From positions 26,257-90,256 of the forward strand of contig JAZQDP010000051.1 of the NCBI GenBank assembly GCA_045546875.1: a DNA stretch of 64,000 nucleotides, given 5' to 3'. The notes under the pieces were generated by a model that was not told where the DNA came from, made no database searches, and saw only the letters and a list, made by a program, of their open reading frames with translations. How positions within the stretch are numbered: the first letter of the stretch is position 1; each line of letters starts with the position of its first letter. The translations under genes and the position numbers were made by a program. Shown here one piece after another: positions 39,817-49,057 of this stretch. Source of the DNA: RUG11551 sp045546875 (GTDB lineage: Bacteria; Planctomycetota; Planctomycetia; Pirellulales; Thermoguttaceae).

Positions 39817-42408
39817 TTATCTCTTCTTTTTCCGGTTGCGACGCTGTCGCGGGGATTCATCCTGTTGTTGCTGGTTTTCCTCGTCTTTTTTACCGAAAAC
39901 ATTCAAAGCGGAACCCCAGGATTTAAGGACGTTCATCGGATCGTCGTCTTCCGGTCGATGGCGAGGCGCTTTTTTCTTTTGATTGGATTTCCAGTTATTG
40001 GCTTCGTCTTGAATCAGTTCCTGATCAACCAGTTCTTTTGGTAAAAACTGTCGCTCTGCCACGCCCCATAAAGTTGAGGCGATAAAGTAAATGCACAATC
40101 CCGCAGCAACCTTAAAGAACATCAGCCCCATAAAAATCATCATGAAGGTCATAATTCTTTGCTGCATTCGCGCCTGGTCGTCTGCAGGAGGCGGCATCAT
40201 TATTTTTTGCTGAACTAAAAACAGAGCAATCGTTGCCATCGGCAACAGGTTAAAGTACGGTCCCAAACCAAACATGCCATATCCAGACGTAATAAACTGC
40301 GGCGCCCACGACGTCCAGTCCAATAACATGTCTGGCGATGCCAGGTTTGAACAGAATCGGCATGCGGAACCAAACATGGACGCCTGACGAAGTTCGATGT
40401 CTATCATCAAAGCGCGGTATAACGCCATAAAAATCGGGATTTGGATAAATATAACCAAACAGCCGGACGCGGGGTTATAGTTATGTTTACGGAACAGTTC
40501 CTGCTGTGCTTTCATCTGCTCTTGCGGATCAGAATATTTTTCTTTGATCTTTGCCATTTCAGGCTGGAGTTTTTGCATTTTCAAAGCGCCGATAGCCTGT
40601 TTTCTGGATAACGGGTGAAGAGCCAATCGGACGACGGCGGTTAAAAGCAAAATGGCAATGCCGTAGTTTGGAATGATGGAATAGAAAAAGTGCAGCAATC
40701 CGACCAACGGTACGGCAATCCATCCAAACCATCCATAATAAATAACGCCGTCAACCCCGTATTCTTTCATCAATGAGGGCTTGCGCGGACCAATAAAGAC
40801 GGTAAACTTCTGAGTTAGTTCCGCTCCGGGATTTAACGTTTCCGTGTTGCTGTAGGCGCGGAACGAGCAGTTTGTTCTGGTTGGCCATTTTGGGTCAACG
40901 GAACTGACGCGCAAGGGTTGAAGCTTGGCAAACTTGAATTTCTCCTCGTTTGACAGCTTTTCCGGAATCAGGTAAGAGCCAAAATACGCGGCGTCGACGC
41001 CAGTGTACGCCAAGGCAAGGTTCTTAACATCGTCCCATTTATCTTGAGCAATGCTTTGGCAAGAGACCATTACAGGTCGAGTGTTAGCGTCTTCTTTATA
41101 AACCATATCGCGCAAGCCGACGCCGCTCCATGTTGTCCAAACTTTGTGGGTGTACCAATACCCTTCCAAAGGAAGACCTGTTGGACCGTCTAGCCGATAT
41201 GCTGTTTTTCGGACGTTTTTACCAACGTTTTTAATCGAAATGGTCATATTGACGTGATAACCGGAATCGACGTTGTTGGGGTCTGTTTCAACGAGTTCAA
41301 ACGTCTTGTAAACCTCTAAACCGTATCGAGGAATTGGGAACTTGAAAACCACTTTGTTCTGAGTGGATTCTGCAATGTCCCAGACGCCGTTTCGCATATC
41401 GACGTTTGGCAATTCCCGATTGAGGTAACTTTGCAACTTGATTTGATTTCTTTGAGCGTCTGCCGCCAGAGTAGAGAATGCTGGAAGGACGTCGGAAACG
41501 GTCGCGTTGTCGATTTGCTGCAAGGTCATGAGGAACGAGAGCGGGTTGCCCTGCCCGGCGTTGTCAAACTCTTCCGGACGAATAACCGCCATCGGCGCGC
41601 TGCGTAACGTTGTTTCTTTAAGTTTAACCGTCTTTCCGCTGCGGTTGACCGTTATCGTAACTTTATCGCCGGGGGACGACGATTTAAGAAATTCGTTAAA
41701 CTGCTTGCGATTTGCGATATCTTTCTCGTTGCACTTGACGATTTCGTCTGCAACCTGCAATCCCGCCGCCTGAGCCGGGGTTCCGGCTGGAACGACGGCA
41801 ACAACGCACTTGTCAGCCAGAGGGTTTGAAGCTAACGGCGCCGCGCCCTGTTTTGCCTCTTCCGCCTGAGCGATAAGGGCTTTCAAATCGATGCCGGGAG
41901 TTGGAACTTCGGCAAAAACGTTGCCGAAATACCCGGCGTTCTGATAAACGTACCCTTCTTTATCGAAGACGTCCAAATACTTTGGAGAGTTGAGTTCCGC
42001 GTACGCCATTGCCGCCCCTTTGCTGGTAAACGTCAACAACAGCTTGTATTTGCTGGCATTGTCCAGCGACCCCAACGCGACCCATTGCTCTGGTTTAGCA
42101 GGTTCCGGTTCCGGAGCCGTTTGAGGCTGCGCTTGCTCGGTTTGCGCGGTTGCGTTAGAAGCGTCGGGGCTGGGCTGTTCCGCCGCTGGGGCTGCCGGCG
42201 CCGACGACGCGTTCCAACCCTCTTCTTCCGTAATTGGAACGTTAGAAGGAGCGGCAATCTCTTCCGGAGTGCCCTGCTCTGCCGGTTTTTCCGGTTTGGG
42301 AGTAAAATAGTTTAAAATCCAGAACGTTATCAGGAAGATAATAAGAAAGGTAATAACGGAATTAATCGGATTGGGCTGTTGCTGTCCCGGAGGGGTAATG
42401 GCTTGCAT
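39817..42408 (-). CDS. yidC: Membrane protein insertase YidC with inserted PDZ domain
   Basis: An 863-aa protein, far longer than the usual 540-600. The N-terminal span (VITFLIIFLITFWIL) is followed by a Pro/Ala/Glu-rich linker and the periplasmic P1 domain. A PDZ-like domain lies inside it at about residues 190-265 (VVAVVPAGTPAQAAGLQVAD, then GDKVTITVNRSG). The conserved insertase core with LHPLSRKQAIGALKMQKLQPE, LVIFIQIPIFMALYR and the last spans is intact, with a basic tail. YidC inserts membrane proteins with or without Sec. The PDZ could bind exposed peptide ends of substrates. The insertion is the point of interest. Confidence 0.92.
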   Translation of the reverse strand: MQAITPPGQQQPNPINSVITFLIIFLITFWILNYFTPKPEKPAEQGTPEEIAAPSNVPITEEEGWNASSAPAAPAAEQPSPDASNATAQTEQAQPQTAPEPEPAKPEQWVALGSLDNASKYKLLLTFTSKGAAMAYAELNSPKYLDVFDKEGYVYQNAGYFGNVFAEVPTPGIDLKALIAQAEEAKQGAAPLASNPLADKCVVAVVPAGTPAQAAGLQVADEIVKCNEKDIANRKQFNEFLKSSSPGDKVTITVNRSGKTVKLKETTLRSAPMAVIRPEEFDNAGQGNPLSFLMTLQQIDNATVSDVLPAFSTLAADAQRNQIKLQSYLNRELPNVDMRNGVWDIAESTQNKVVFKFPIPRYGLEVYKTFELVETDPNNVDSGYHVNMTISIKNVGKNVRKTAYRLDGPTGLPLEGYWYTHKVWTTWSGVGLRDMVYKEDANTRPVMVSCQSIAQDKWDDVKNLALAYTGVDAAYFGSYLIPEKLSNEEKFKFAKLQPLRVSSVDPKWPTRTNCSFRAYSNTETLNPGAELTQKFTVFIGPRKPSLMKEYGVDGVIYYGWFGWIAVPLVGLLHFFYSIIPNYGIAILLLTAVVRLALHPLSRKQAIGALKMQKLQPEMAKIKEKYSDPQEQMKAQQELFRKHNYNPASGCLVIFIQIPIFMALYRALMIDIELRQASMFGSACRFCSNLASPDMLLDWTSWAPQFITSGYGMFGLGPYFNLLPMATIALFLVQQKIMMPPPADDQARMQQRIMTFMMIFMGLMFFKVAAGLCIYFIASTLWGVAERQFLPKELVDQELIQDEANNWKSNQKKKAPRHRPEDDDPMNVLKSWGSALNVFGKKDEENQQQQDESPRQRRNRKKKR

Positions 42409-42506
42409 ATTAGGATAAATAAAGGGTTAATTGACAAATATAATTGAAATTTAGATGATTTAAGGGGCGGGGAATGTCAAACGCCCATTCGCCCCAATTC
42501 AACGAA

Positions 42507-43265
42507 TTATCGACCTTCGGTGAGTCGTTCCGCCAGGAAATTGTCCAAGTCTGAAATTTGAGCGATCTTGGCGGCGGTTGCGCTGTAGTCGTATTCCAAA
42601 CGGCGGTACGTAACCGTTTGATCTTCAAAAATAACGTAACAAGCGCGGTTGTCGTTGTCTCGAGGCTGACCGACAGACCCAACGTTAATCATATACTTGG
42701 AATTAGGATCAAGTTCGCGAACAGAGCCAAAATCTTCCGGACTGTGGAATCGATACGGATTTTCGGTAAAAATACCCGGTACGTGCGTGTGCCCCTGAAA
42801 TGCAATCCATTGAATTAAAGAGAAAATCTTTTCCAGCTTCCGTTCATGATAGACGTCTTCGGGGAAAACGTATTCATTGAGCGGGTTTCTGGCAGAGCCG
42901 TGAACAAAGATCATTTTGTCTTCGAGATAGTTTCTGTTCAGATTGCCAAGGAAATCCCAGCGCGCGTCTCGGACGTCAACCGGGTCGCATGGTTTTTGAA
43001 GCTCTTCTCGAGTCCAAAAAATCGCCTGTTCAGCGCACGCGTTGAATCCGTCCGGATTATAAATCGCGCCGTGGTCGTGGTTGCCCATAATGCAGACAGA
43101 ACAGGAGTTGCGAATAATATCCAAACATTCTCTCGGGTTGGGGCCGTATCCAACGACGTCGCCCAAGCAGATGACGCTGTCAACTTTTTGGGATTCGATA
43201 TCCGCCATAACGGTGGTTAGGGCTTCTAAATTGCTATGAATATCGCTAATAATGGCTCTTTTCAC
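42507..43265 (-). CDS. Metallophosphoesterase (YfcE/MJ0936-like)
   Basis: A 252-aa protein with the calcineurin-like motifs SDIHSNLEAL, CLGDVVGYGPNP, GNHDHG and GHTHVP in order, the full metal-binding set. It is likely a cytoplasmic phosphodiesterase; substrate not known. I choose the GTG at 43265, with AAAGGA 7 bases upstream, instead of a longer frame from 43349 whose extra residues are not family-like. Confidence 0.82.
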   Translation of the reverse strand: MKRAIISDIHSNLEALTTVMADIESQKVDSVICLGDVVGYGPNPRECLDIIRNSCSVCIMGNHDHGAIYNPDGFNACAEQAIFWTREELQKPCDPVDVRDARWDFLGNLNRNYLEDKMIFVHGSARNPLNEYVFPEDVYHERKLEKIFSLIQWIAFQGHTHVPGIFTENPYRFHSPEDFGSVRELDPNSKYMINVGSVGQPRDNDNRACYVIFEDQTVTYRRLEYDYSATAAKIAQISDLDNFLAERLTEGR

Positions 43266-43560
43266 GGGTATATCCTTTGAAACCAAAATAATCAGGAAAG
43301 CGCCCAAATCTTGAAACAGTCTGGATGTTTTAGTGTTGCGCCAATACAACTTCCAGTTCTGAATCTTTAACTAAAGCGGCTCTATTTACACTTTGCACTA
43401 TATTATAATTATAACCAAAATAAAAACTTTGTCAGACCCCCCCTTGTTATTTTATATATTTTTTAAAAATATAATAAACGATTCCTCTGATTGTACCGTT
43501 TATGGGAAAATAGGAAATGTTGCGGAACTTTGCCGAAAAAAATTTCAAAAAGTGATTATA
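43266..43560. other. A+T-rich intergenic region
   Basis: No gene seen. Several TATAAT-like words (for example near 43402) precede tsaB, but no convincing -35 partner. A long run of T and A at 43440-43475 could mark a terminator or promoter; unclear. Confidence 0.3.
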
Positions 43561-44247
43561 ATGAACAGCATTGCCCTTGAAACGACAGAAAAATCCGCCT
43601 CGGTTGCGATTTTTGAAAACGAGAGTATAATATATTATGCTCAGTTACCGTTAGAAATCCGCTCCGCGCAGTCCCTTGCGCCGGGCGTCAAAGAGGCGTT
43701 GACGCAAACCGGATTGGCGCCCAGTCAGATACAACTTGTAGCCGTCGCGCAGGGTCCCGGCTCGTTTACCGGACTTCGCGTTGGCGTTGTTTCAGCCAAA
43801 ACGTTCGCATGGGCGGTTAACGCCGATATTATTGGCGTAAATTCCATGGAAGTATGCGCGTTCGAGGCTCCGAAAGACGTCAGCAAGATTTCTGTCGCCT
43901 TTGACTGCCAGCGGGGACAAGTGATTTTTCAGGATTTTGACCGCATGCCTGATGGCGCGTTCAGCCCTGTTAGCGACGAAAAGACGCTTGCGTGGCGGGA
44001 TTGGCTGGCTCAAACCGAACAGACGCGGTGGCTATCAGGTCCGTACGTGAGCCGAATCGACCCTGCCCTGTTAGAGAATCGGTTGGTAGTCGCTCAGGAA
44101 TGCCGCGAACCAAACGCTAAAGGCGTTGGGGCGTTGGCGATTCGCTTGTATCAAGCTGGAAGAAAAGACGTGTTGTGGGACTTGGTTCCGCACTACAGCC
44201 GCCCTGCCGCCGCGGAAGAAAAAAGAATGGGGCAAAAAATCAATTAG
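43561..44247 (+). CDS. tsaB: tRNA threonylcarbamoyladenosine synthesis protein TsaB
   Basis: A 228-aa protein with the TsaB signature: SIALETTEKSASVAIFE, QVAVAQGPGSFTGLRVGV-type sequence and FDCQRGQVIF. TsaB is the non-catalytic partner of TsaD and TsaE in making t6A37 on ANN-decoding tRNAs. The ATG at 43561 starts the conserved region; an upstream frame to 43393 is not conserved-looking. No SD. tsaD and tsaE are not in the window. Confidence 0.88.
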   Translation: MNSIALETTEKSASVAIFENESIIYYAQLPLEIRSAQSLAPGVKEALTQTGLAPSQIQLVAVAQGPGSFTGLRVGVVSAKTFAWAVNADIIGVNSMEVCAFEAPKDVSKISVAFDCQRGQVIFQDFDRMPDGAFSPVSDEKTLAWRDWLAQTEQTRWLSGPYVSRIDPALLENRLVVAQECREPNAKGVGALAIRLYQAGRKDVLWDLVPHYSRPAAAEEKRMGQKIN

Positions 44248-44261
44248 GAATGCGAAATCAG

Positions 44262-44287
44262 GAGATTTCAAGTAGAAAAAGTATAAA
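44262..44287 (+). promoter_or_regulatory. Solo repeat-type promoter end
   Basis: GAGATTTCAAGTAGAAAAAG followed by TATAAA (44282-44287) matches the outward end of the dispersed element and stands 36 bases before the gene at 44323. The rest of the element is absent. Confidence 0.45.
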
Positions 44288-44322
44288 ATCCTGTCGCAAA
44301 TCATAACTCGCAATTGTAACAA

Positions 44323-45138
44323 ATGGACATAATCGCCTTTTATCGACGCTCGTTACGCTGGTTCGTCTATTGGATATTATTCCTCGGGACGGTTCTGGCG
44401 ATAACCCTGTTTTGGCGTCGCATGGCAAACGGGTTCCCGGTAATGAGCTGGCAGCTTCCGTTGGTTATGTTGATTTTTGTGGGCGTATCGGCTCTGTTGC
44501 GCGGCGCGGTTTACATCGCGTTTAAGAACGAATCTAAAACGTGCCAAAGAATAGGGCTGTTTCTCGTTCCCGTTGAATTGCTTCTTCTAACCGGCGTCTG
44601 CCGAACGGAAGCGTTGCCGGAATTTTATTTAACTGTTATAATTGCGTTTCTTTTTCATTACGTCTTTTGGTTTTGGAGCTATGACGAATCCTGTTCAAAC
44701 GCGTCTGTTTCGATTGAGAACAGGATTGACCAGCCAGACGAGTCTGACAAGGATTTAGAACTCTATATGACGTCTGAAGACGAGGAATCGGAAGAAGATG
44801 ATTTTGAGGCTCTTTATCCGGCGGACGTTTATCAGCAATGGACTCGTCAAATCGGATCAGAGGGCGAAGATATTCAAACCGGCTGGTTTCGCGTTTCTTT
44901 TGCCGCTCAGCAGAGACGCGCCTGCGTCAATGCCGCGTTCTGCCCGCCGTTTGAAGCCGTCCCTGAAACGGAGCTTGAAATTATCGACGGGGCGGAATTA
45001 GCTGCAACTGTAAGCGCCTGCTATCCTCACGGCGCGAGGATTGAATTAAAATTGTCTGTCCCATCGCCATTAGAACAAACCGCTCTAATAAGATTTACGG
45101 CAAAGTGCGAGAAGGTTAATGAGCGCATTGGAGAATGA
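44323..45138 (+). CDS. Membrane protein of unknown function
   Basis: A 271-aa protein with four hydrophobic spans in residues 12-125 (WFVYWILFLGTVLAITLFW first), an acidic loop (DEESEEDDFEALYP) near residue 150, and a C-terminal soluble domain of about 110 residues, beta-rich. The soluble part (GWFRVSFAAQQRRACVNAAFCPPF) resembles no family I know. It may be regulated through the repeat-type promoter upstream. Confidence 0.55.
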   Translation: MDIIAFYRRSLRWFVYWILFLGTVLAITLFWRRMANGFPVMSWQLPLVMLIFVGVSALLRGAVYIAFKNESKTCQRIGLFLVPVELLLLTGVCRTEALPEFYLTVIIAFLFHYVFWFWSYDESCSNASVSIENRIDQPDESDKDLELYMTSEDEESEEDDFEALYPADVYQQWTRQIGSEGEDIQTGWFRVSFAAQQRRACVNAAFCPPFEAVPETELEIIDGAELAATVSACYPHGARIELKLSVPSPLEQTALIRFTAKCEKVNERIGE

Positions 45139-45149
45139 CAGAGTTTTCG

Positions 45150-46085
45150 TTATTCTTGTTTGACTTTCTCAAAGATTTCGTCTGCGGTTAAGCTACCGAT
45201 AGGAAACCGTTCCATAGAGGTTGACGAGATAGCATATTCTCCTTTGACCAAGTCAACGAACATGGTAAACTGTCCCTCGTCTCCCATGTAATATTCTGGA
45301 TCTTTGGAACGAAACAACTCCAGCAGTTCAAGCTGTTCCAAAGCAAGGTTGTCAAAAATGACGCTTTCAAGGTTCAACTCCTGAATTATATAATCGTATT
45401 CGTCCTGAAAAAAGAACTTCACATCTTCAATGTTTTTCTGAATGACTTTATCTCTATGCTGTTTATATTCCAAACCTCTTCTAATTGGTTTGAACCCCAG
45501 CAGGAGAACCTGGGGAGAATAAAACCGCTGAGCCAGTCTCTGGATATAGTCGAGAGTATGTATCCCAAGGATTAAGTGACATATCGCCGTCGGCAGTTCA
45601 GCAAGAGCATTCTTGAGAACTTCTTCATCCTCTGGAGAAAGCCGCTCATTGGGCGCCGGCATGGACACGCCAACGCCATAGATTAACTTTTCCTGTGTAA
45701 GCTTTTGAATTCTCTCCCGTTGCTGAATCAAATCCCGCCAGTTTACTGTTATTGACGGGATGAATTGACGCTCCTTGCAGAATGCAAGAAAAGAGTCGAA
45801 TTCCGGATGCAAAAGTGGGTTGCCGCCGCCAATAGCAAGCTCCGTATAGGGATGAATGGAATCCAAAAACGACTTGTATCGGGCAAAGTCCGCATGCTCT
45901 CCCGTTGGCGAAGACGCCTCGTGACAATACGGGCAGTTATGCAAACATTGATTCGTAATTTTAATATCGGCGGACTCAAAACGAGTCGGAACAAAGGGTT
46001 CCCCGTTATTGACTCGAATCTTGGTTCCGTCGTCAAGAATCAGGACGCGATAATTTCCGTTTGTGTATTTTGCTAATACCGCCAT
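45150..46085 (-). CDS. Radical SAM enzyme of an uncharacterised group
   Basis: A 311-aa protein with the radical SAM motif CLHNCPYC (Cys 47, 51, 54), the SAM-contact region ELAIGGGNPLLHPEF, and a C-terminal part without extra Cys clusters. This group occurs in phages and gut bacteria beside small unknown proteins; the substrate is not known. It is the last gene of a three-gene leftward operon behind two FETNSSS paralogues, with a 31-base gap. That suggests the paralogues are substrates or partners. No SPASM domain visible, so RiPP maturation is only one option. Confidence 0.8.
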   Translation of the reverse strand: MAVLAKYTNGNYRVLILDDGTKIRVNNGEPFVPTRFESADIKITNQCLHNCPYCHEASSPTGEHADFARYKSFLDSIHPYTELAIGGGNPLLHPEFDSFLAFCKERQFIPSITVNWRDLIQQRERIQKLTQEKLIYGVGVSMPAPNERLSPEDEEVLKNALAELPTAICHLILGIHTLDYIQRLAQRFYSPQVLLLGFKPIRRGLEYKQHRDKVIQKNIEDVKFFFQDEYDYIIQELNLESVIFDNLALEQLELLELFRSKDPEYYMGDEGQFTMFVDLVKGEYAISSTSMERFPIGSLTADEIFEKVKQE

Positions 46086-46116
46086 ATTAAATCGTTTACT
46101 GTTTCAAAAGCTGAAG

Positions 46117-46704
46117 CTATTCTTCAACATAAAACCAACCGTCTCCTTTGAGAGACTTAAAAACTTTATAATAGGCTGCATTCTCTTTGTGACACGCCCA
46201 TAAAAGTCCATCGTCTCCAGTCCAAATTTCAATTTTGGGATTAAAAATAACCTCTTCTGCTGAAAAGCCGCCGCGATTTTGAAGCATTCCAGCAAGCGTT
46301 TTAGAATCAAAATCGATTGACTGAGCATCTATCGCTCCATGTATTATTCTGGTTGGATAAAGGATGCGTGAAAAACGTCGAACAATAATTTCATTCAAAA
46401 TACGGTAGCCATCCGTTTTCAAGAAATCATGTATAGTAGCGTCTTCATCTTCAATGAGTCCCAATTCTCGTGTCTTAACATACGTTAAAAGATAAGACAT
46501 CTTTTCATATTCAGAATTGAGAACTTCAAAATAACTTCTATATTGTTGCAACTTAACAGGAATAAAAGGCGTGTCGTTAGGGGAAAGGTGGTTGATTTTG
46601 CTAATTTTGCCCGTCTTGCGAAGTACAAAACAATGCGCAGAGCTGCTGTTTGTTTCAAAAACTCCGTTTCGAATGCAATAATTTAAGTTTTTAACAATGT
46701 ACAT
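46117..46704 (-). CDS. FETNSSS-motif protein, paralogue 1
   Basis: A 195-aa protein whose first 22 residues (MYIVKNLNYC, then NGVFETNSSS) are identical to those of its upstream neighbour; the first 20-odd codons are almost identical in DNA too. Later shared blocks are SYLLTYVK and EEVIFNPKIEIWTGD. The FETNSSS head is known in many phage and bacterial proteins of unknown function. It lies between the paralogue and the radical SAM gene. The conserved head, with one Cys and several Ser residues, could be recognised or modified by that enzyme. Confidence 0.7.
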   Translation of the reverse strand: MYIVKNLNYCIRNGVFETNSSSAHCFVLRKTGKISKINHLSPNDTPFIPVKLQQYRSYFEVLNSEYEKMSYLLTYVKTRELGLIEDEDATIHDFLKTDGYRILNEIIVRRFSRILYPTRIIHGAIDAQSIDFDSKTLAGMLQNRGGFSAEEVIFNPKIEIWTGDDGLLWACHKENAAYYKVFKSLKGDGWFYVEE

Positions 46705-46724
46705 CGTTTTTTGCTCTATTGGCC

Positions 46725-47363
46725 TTATTCTTCCTCAAAATAATGAAATCCTTTTCTCTGAAACCCTTTTGCATCTCTAATATATTTCCATTTGTTATTT
46801 AACCGTTCCTTTGAAACATTAAAGATTTCATCGGGGTCCCAATCTCCCACCCAAATCTCAATTCTGGGATTAAAAATTACCTCTTCCACATCATATCCGC
46901 CAAAATAACAAAGCGCTTCTTCAAGCGAGTCCCCTATAGTTGCGTTAGGTTCAATATACGAGTTACCTGTATTTACAGGAAGAATGTATCTGTCAAACCG
47001 TTTTTGGATAACCTCATTGAGTAATTGATAGCCCTCCGTAGCTGCAAAAGTTGCCAATGATACTGGTGGGAGACTATCATCATCGTCGCAATCAAATAGC
47101 CCGTCTCCGGCGTGTTTAAACAAAATCTCCACGGATTTGACATACGTTAATAAATACGATAGTTTGTCATATTCCGTTCGTAAAATATCAAATTTGTGTT
47201 CATATATATCCAATGCAATTGGTATATATGGTAGATCGCCAGCTTTAAGATGAGTCTGAACTGGACTTTTCTTTTTACGCAGAACAAAGTTGTGTATAGA
47301 GCTGCTGTTTGTCTCAAAAACGCCGTTTCGAATGCAATAGTTTAAGTTTTTGACAATGTACAT
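46725..47363 (-). CDS. FETNSSS-motif protein, paralogue 2
   Basis: A 212-aa protein, first gene of the operon. It has the same 22-residue head as paralogue 1, then a variable middle with an Asp run (DCDDDD) and the shared EEVIFNPRIEIWVGD block. AGGAG lies 9 bases upstream of the ATG, one of few clear SDs in the chromosomal part. The rapidly changing middle between two conserved blocks suggests a fixed recognition head and a variable body. Function unknown. Confidence 0.7.
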   Translation of the reverse strand: MYIVKNLNYCIRNGVFETNSSSIHNFVLRKKKSPVQTHLKAGDLPYIPIALDIYEHKFDILRTEYDKLSYLLTYVKSVEILFKHAGDGLFDCDDDDSLPPVSLATFAATEGYQLLNEVIQKRFDRYILPVNTGNSYIEPNATIGDSLEEALCYFGGYDVEEVIFNPRIEIWVGDWDPDEIFNVSKERLNNKWKYIRDAKGFQRKGFHYFEEE

Positions 47364-47479
47364 CGTTTTATCTCCTGTTTTATGCTGACAACTCTAAAAA
47401 TGAATGTAACAGATTTTAATAAAGTTGCAAGCGCTGGGGAACATTGCACAGGGCGCTCAGAGTACAACAGAGAGATTTC

Positions 47480-47514
47480 GGTAAAAGAAAAAGCGAGAGT
47501 TCTGCTTCTCGCTT
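47480..47514 (-). terminator. Terminator of gcvPA
   Basis: Read leftwards, AAGCGAGA pairs with TCTCGCTT (47491-47498 with 47507-47514) and is followed by TTTCTTTT. It lies 70 bases after the gcvPA stop. Confidence 0.7.
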
Positions 47515-47583
47515 CCCTCTCGCAATCTGAAAATATTACATGTTAATAGCGCTTTATATTCGCGCTCCGCCTTGCCGCTTCAA

Positions 47584-48921
47584 CTATTTCAGAGCGTCTG
47601 CCAGAGCGTCAATTTCCTCTTTGGTGCGTTTTTCTGTAACGGCAACCATAAAGCAGTCTGCCAGTTCCGGGAACCATCGCCCTAAATCGACGCCGGCGAA
47701 AATGCCCTTGTCCAGCGCGGCGGAAAGACGTTTCTGAACGTCGCCGTCTTTGACGCGAACGACAAACTCCTGGAAGAACGGCTGGGTCGGGAATCGCAGT
47801 TCCAAACCGTCGACAGCAGCGAGTTTCTTTGCCGCGTAGTCTGCCTTGGAGGCGATTTGAGTACTGAGTTCTTTTAACCCTTCCGGTCCGAGCAGGGACA
47901 GATAAACCGTCGTGCGGAGCGTCATGAGCGCCTGGTTGGAACAGATGTTGGACGTTGCCTTTTCGCGGCGGATGTGCTGTTCTCGCGTCTGGAGCGTTAA
48001 GACCCAGCAGCGGTTTCCGTTGCGATCCGTCGTTTGACCAACCAGTCGACCCGGCATGCGGCGCAGATATTTTTCTCTAACGGCAAGAATTCCCAGATGG
48101 GGTCCGCCGTAGGACATCGGATTGCCCAGCGGCTGACCGTCGCACGTTACAACGTCCGCGCCCATGTCGCCGGGACGTTTGAGCAGACCCAAAGACGTCG
48201 GTTCGGTCGCAACGACCAGCGCCGCGCCCGCAGCGTGAGCCAGTTCCGCAATGGCGGGGACGTCTTCCAGAATCCCGAAGAAGTTGGGGCTGGCAACCAG
48301 AACGGCGGCGACGCCGGAGACGACTTTGCTTTTCAGTTCGCCCATGTCAATGGCGCCGTCTTTGGAACCGACAACGTCCAGCGTCAAATCCAATCCAGAC
48401 GTGTACGTCTTGAGAATTTCCATGTACTCCGGGTGAATCGTACCCGCCACGACGAGCGTTTTCGCCTTGGGGTTTCCTGCCGCAGTGAGCAGAGCCGCTT
48501 CGGTAAAAGCCGTTCCGCCATCGTACATGCCTGCGTTGGAAACGTCCATGCCGGTCAGGTCGCAGACCATCGTTTGATATTCAAAAATGGCTTGCAGGTT
48601 GCCCTGAGCGACTTCCGCCTGATAGGGCGTATAAGACGTGAGGAACTCGCTTCTGCTGGCGACGAAATCGACAACGGCGGGAATAAAGTGATCGTAACAG
48701 CCCGCCCCGAGGAAACAGGTCGCCTTTGACGCCCCGATATTTTTCGCAGCCAGGCGGTGAATATCGGCGTCTGCTTCCATTTCCGTCATGCCTTCCGGCA
48801 GGTTGAGCGGTCGATGAAGTTTGTCCGCGTCCGGAATATGAGCAAAGAGTTCTTCTACGCTCGAAACGCCAATCGCTTCGAGCATTTTCTGTTCGTCTGA
48901 ATGGGTGTATGGAATGTACAT
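47584..48921 (-). CDS. gcvPA: Glycine dehydrogenase (decarboxylating) subunit 1
   Basis: A 445-aa P-protein alpha subunit of the glycine cleavage system. It begins YIPYTHSDEQKMLEAIGV and contains PYQAEVAQGNLQAIFEYQTM, GMYDGGTAFTEAALL and SYGGPHLGILAVREKYLRRMPGRLVG. With the beta subunit (PLP-bearing) it decarboxylates glycine and passes aminomethyl to GcvH. The T, H and beta genes are not adjacent, which is unusual since they are often clustered. An ACT-domain, GcvR-like gene occurs about 32 kb to the left. Its own terminator follows. Confidence 0.92.
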   Translation of the reverse strand: MYIPYTHSDEQKMLEAIGVSSVEELFAHIPDADKLHRPLNLPEGMTEMEADADIHRLAAKNIGASKATCFLGAGCYDHFIPAVVDFVASRSEFLTSYTPYQAEVAQGNLQAIFEYQTMVCDLTGMDVSNAGMYDGGTAFTEAALLTAAGNPKAKTLVVAGTIHPEYMEILKTYTSGLDLTLDVVGSKDGAIDMGELKSKVVSGVAAVLVASPNFFGILEDVPAIAELAHAAGAALVVATEPTSLGLLKRPGDMGADVVTCDGQPLGNPMSYGGPHLGILAVREKYLRRMPGRLVGQTTDRNGNRCWVLTLQTREQHIRREKATSNICSNQALMTLRTTVYLSLLGPEGLKELSTQIASKADYAAKKLAAVDGLELRFPTQPFFQEFVVRVKDGDVQKRLSAALDKGIFAGVDLGRWFPELADCFMVAVTEKRTKEEIDALADALK

Positions 48922-48950
48922 ATTAAGTTGCGAGTTGCGAGAGGATATTT

Positions 48951-49052
48951 AAACACGAAATACACGAAATAAGCGAAATAGACGAAAGATTTTTAAAATT
49001 TATTTTTTAAAATATTCGTGTTTTTTCGTCATTTTCGTGTTTTTCGTGTTTA
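48951..49052. repeat. Long imperfect inverted repeat
   Basis: TTTAAACACGAAATACACG at the left mirrors CGTGTTTTTCGTGTTTAAA at the right. Repeated ACACGAAA-like words fill arms of about 45 bp around an A+T centre. It lies between efp and gcvPA, both leftward, and may end efp transcription. Confidence 0.55.
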
Positions 49053-49057
49053 AAAAA

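Noticed and set aside
48034..48729. 231-codon rightward open frame
   Set aside because: Antisense shadow of gcvPA, which has strong family evidence.
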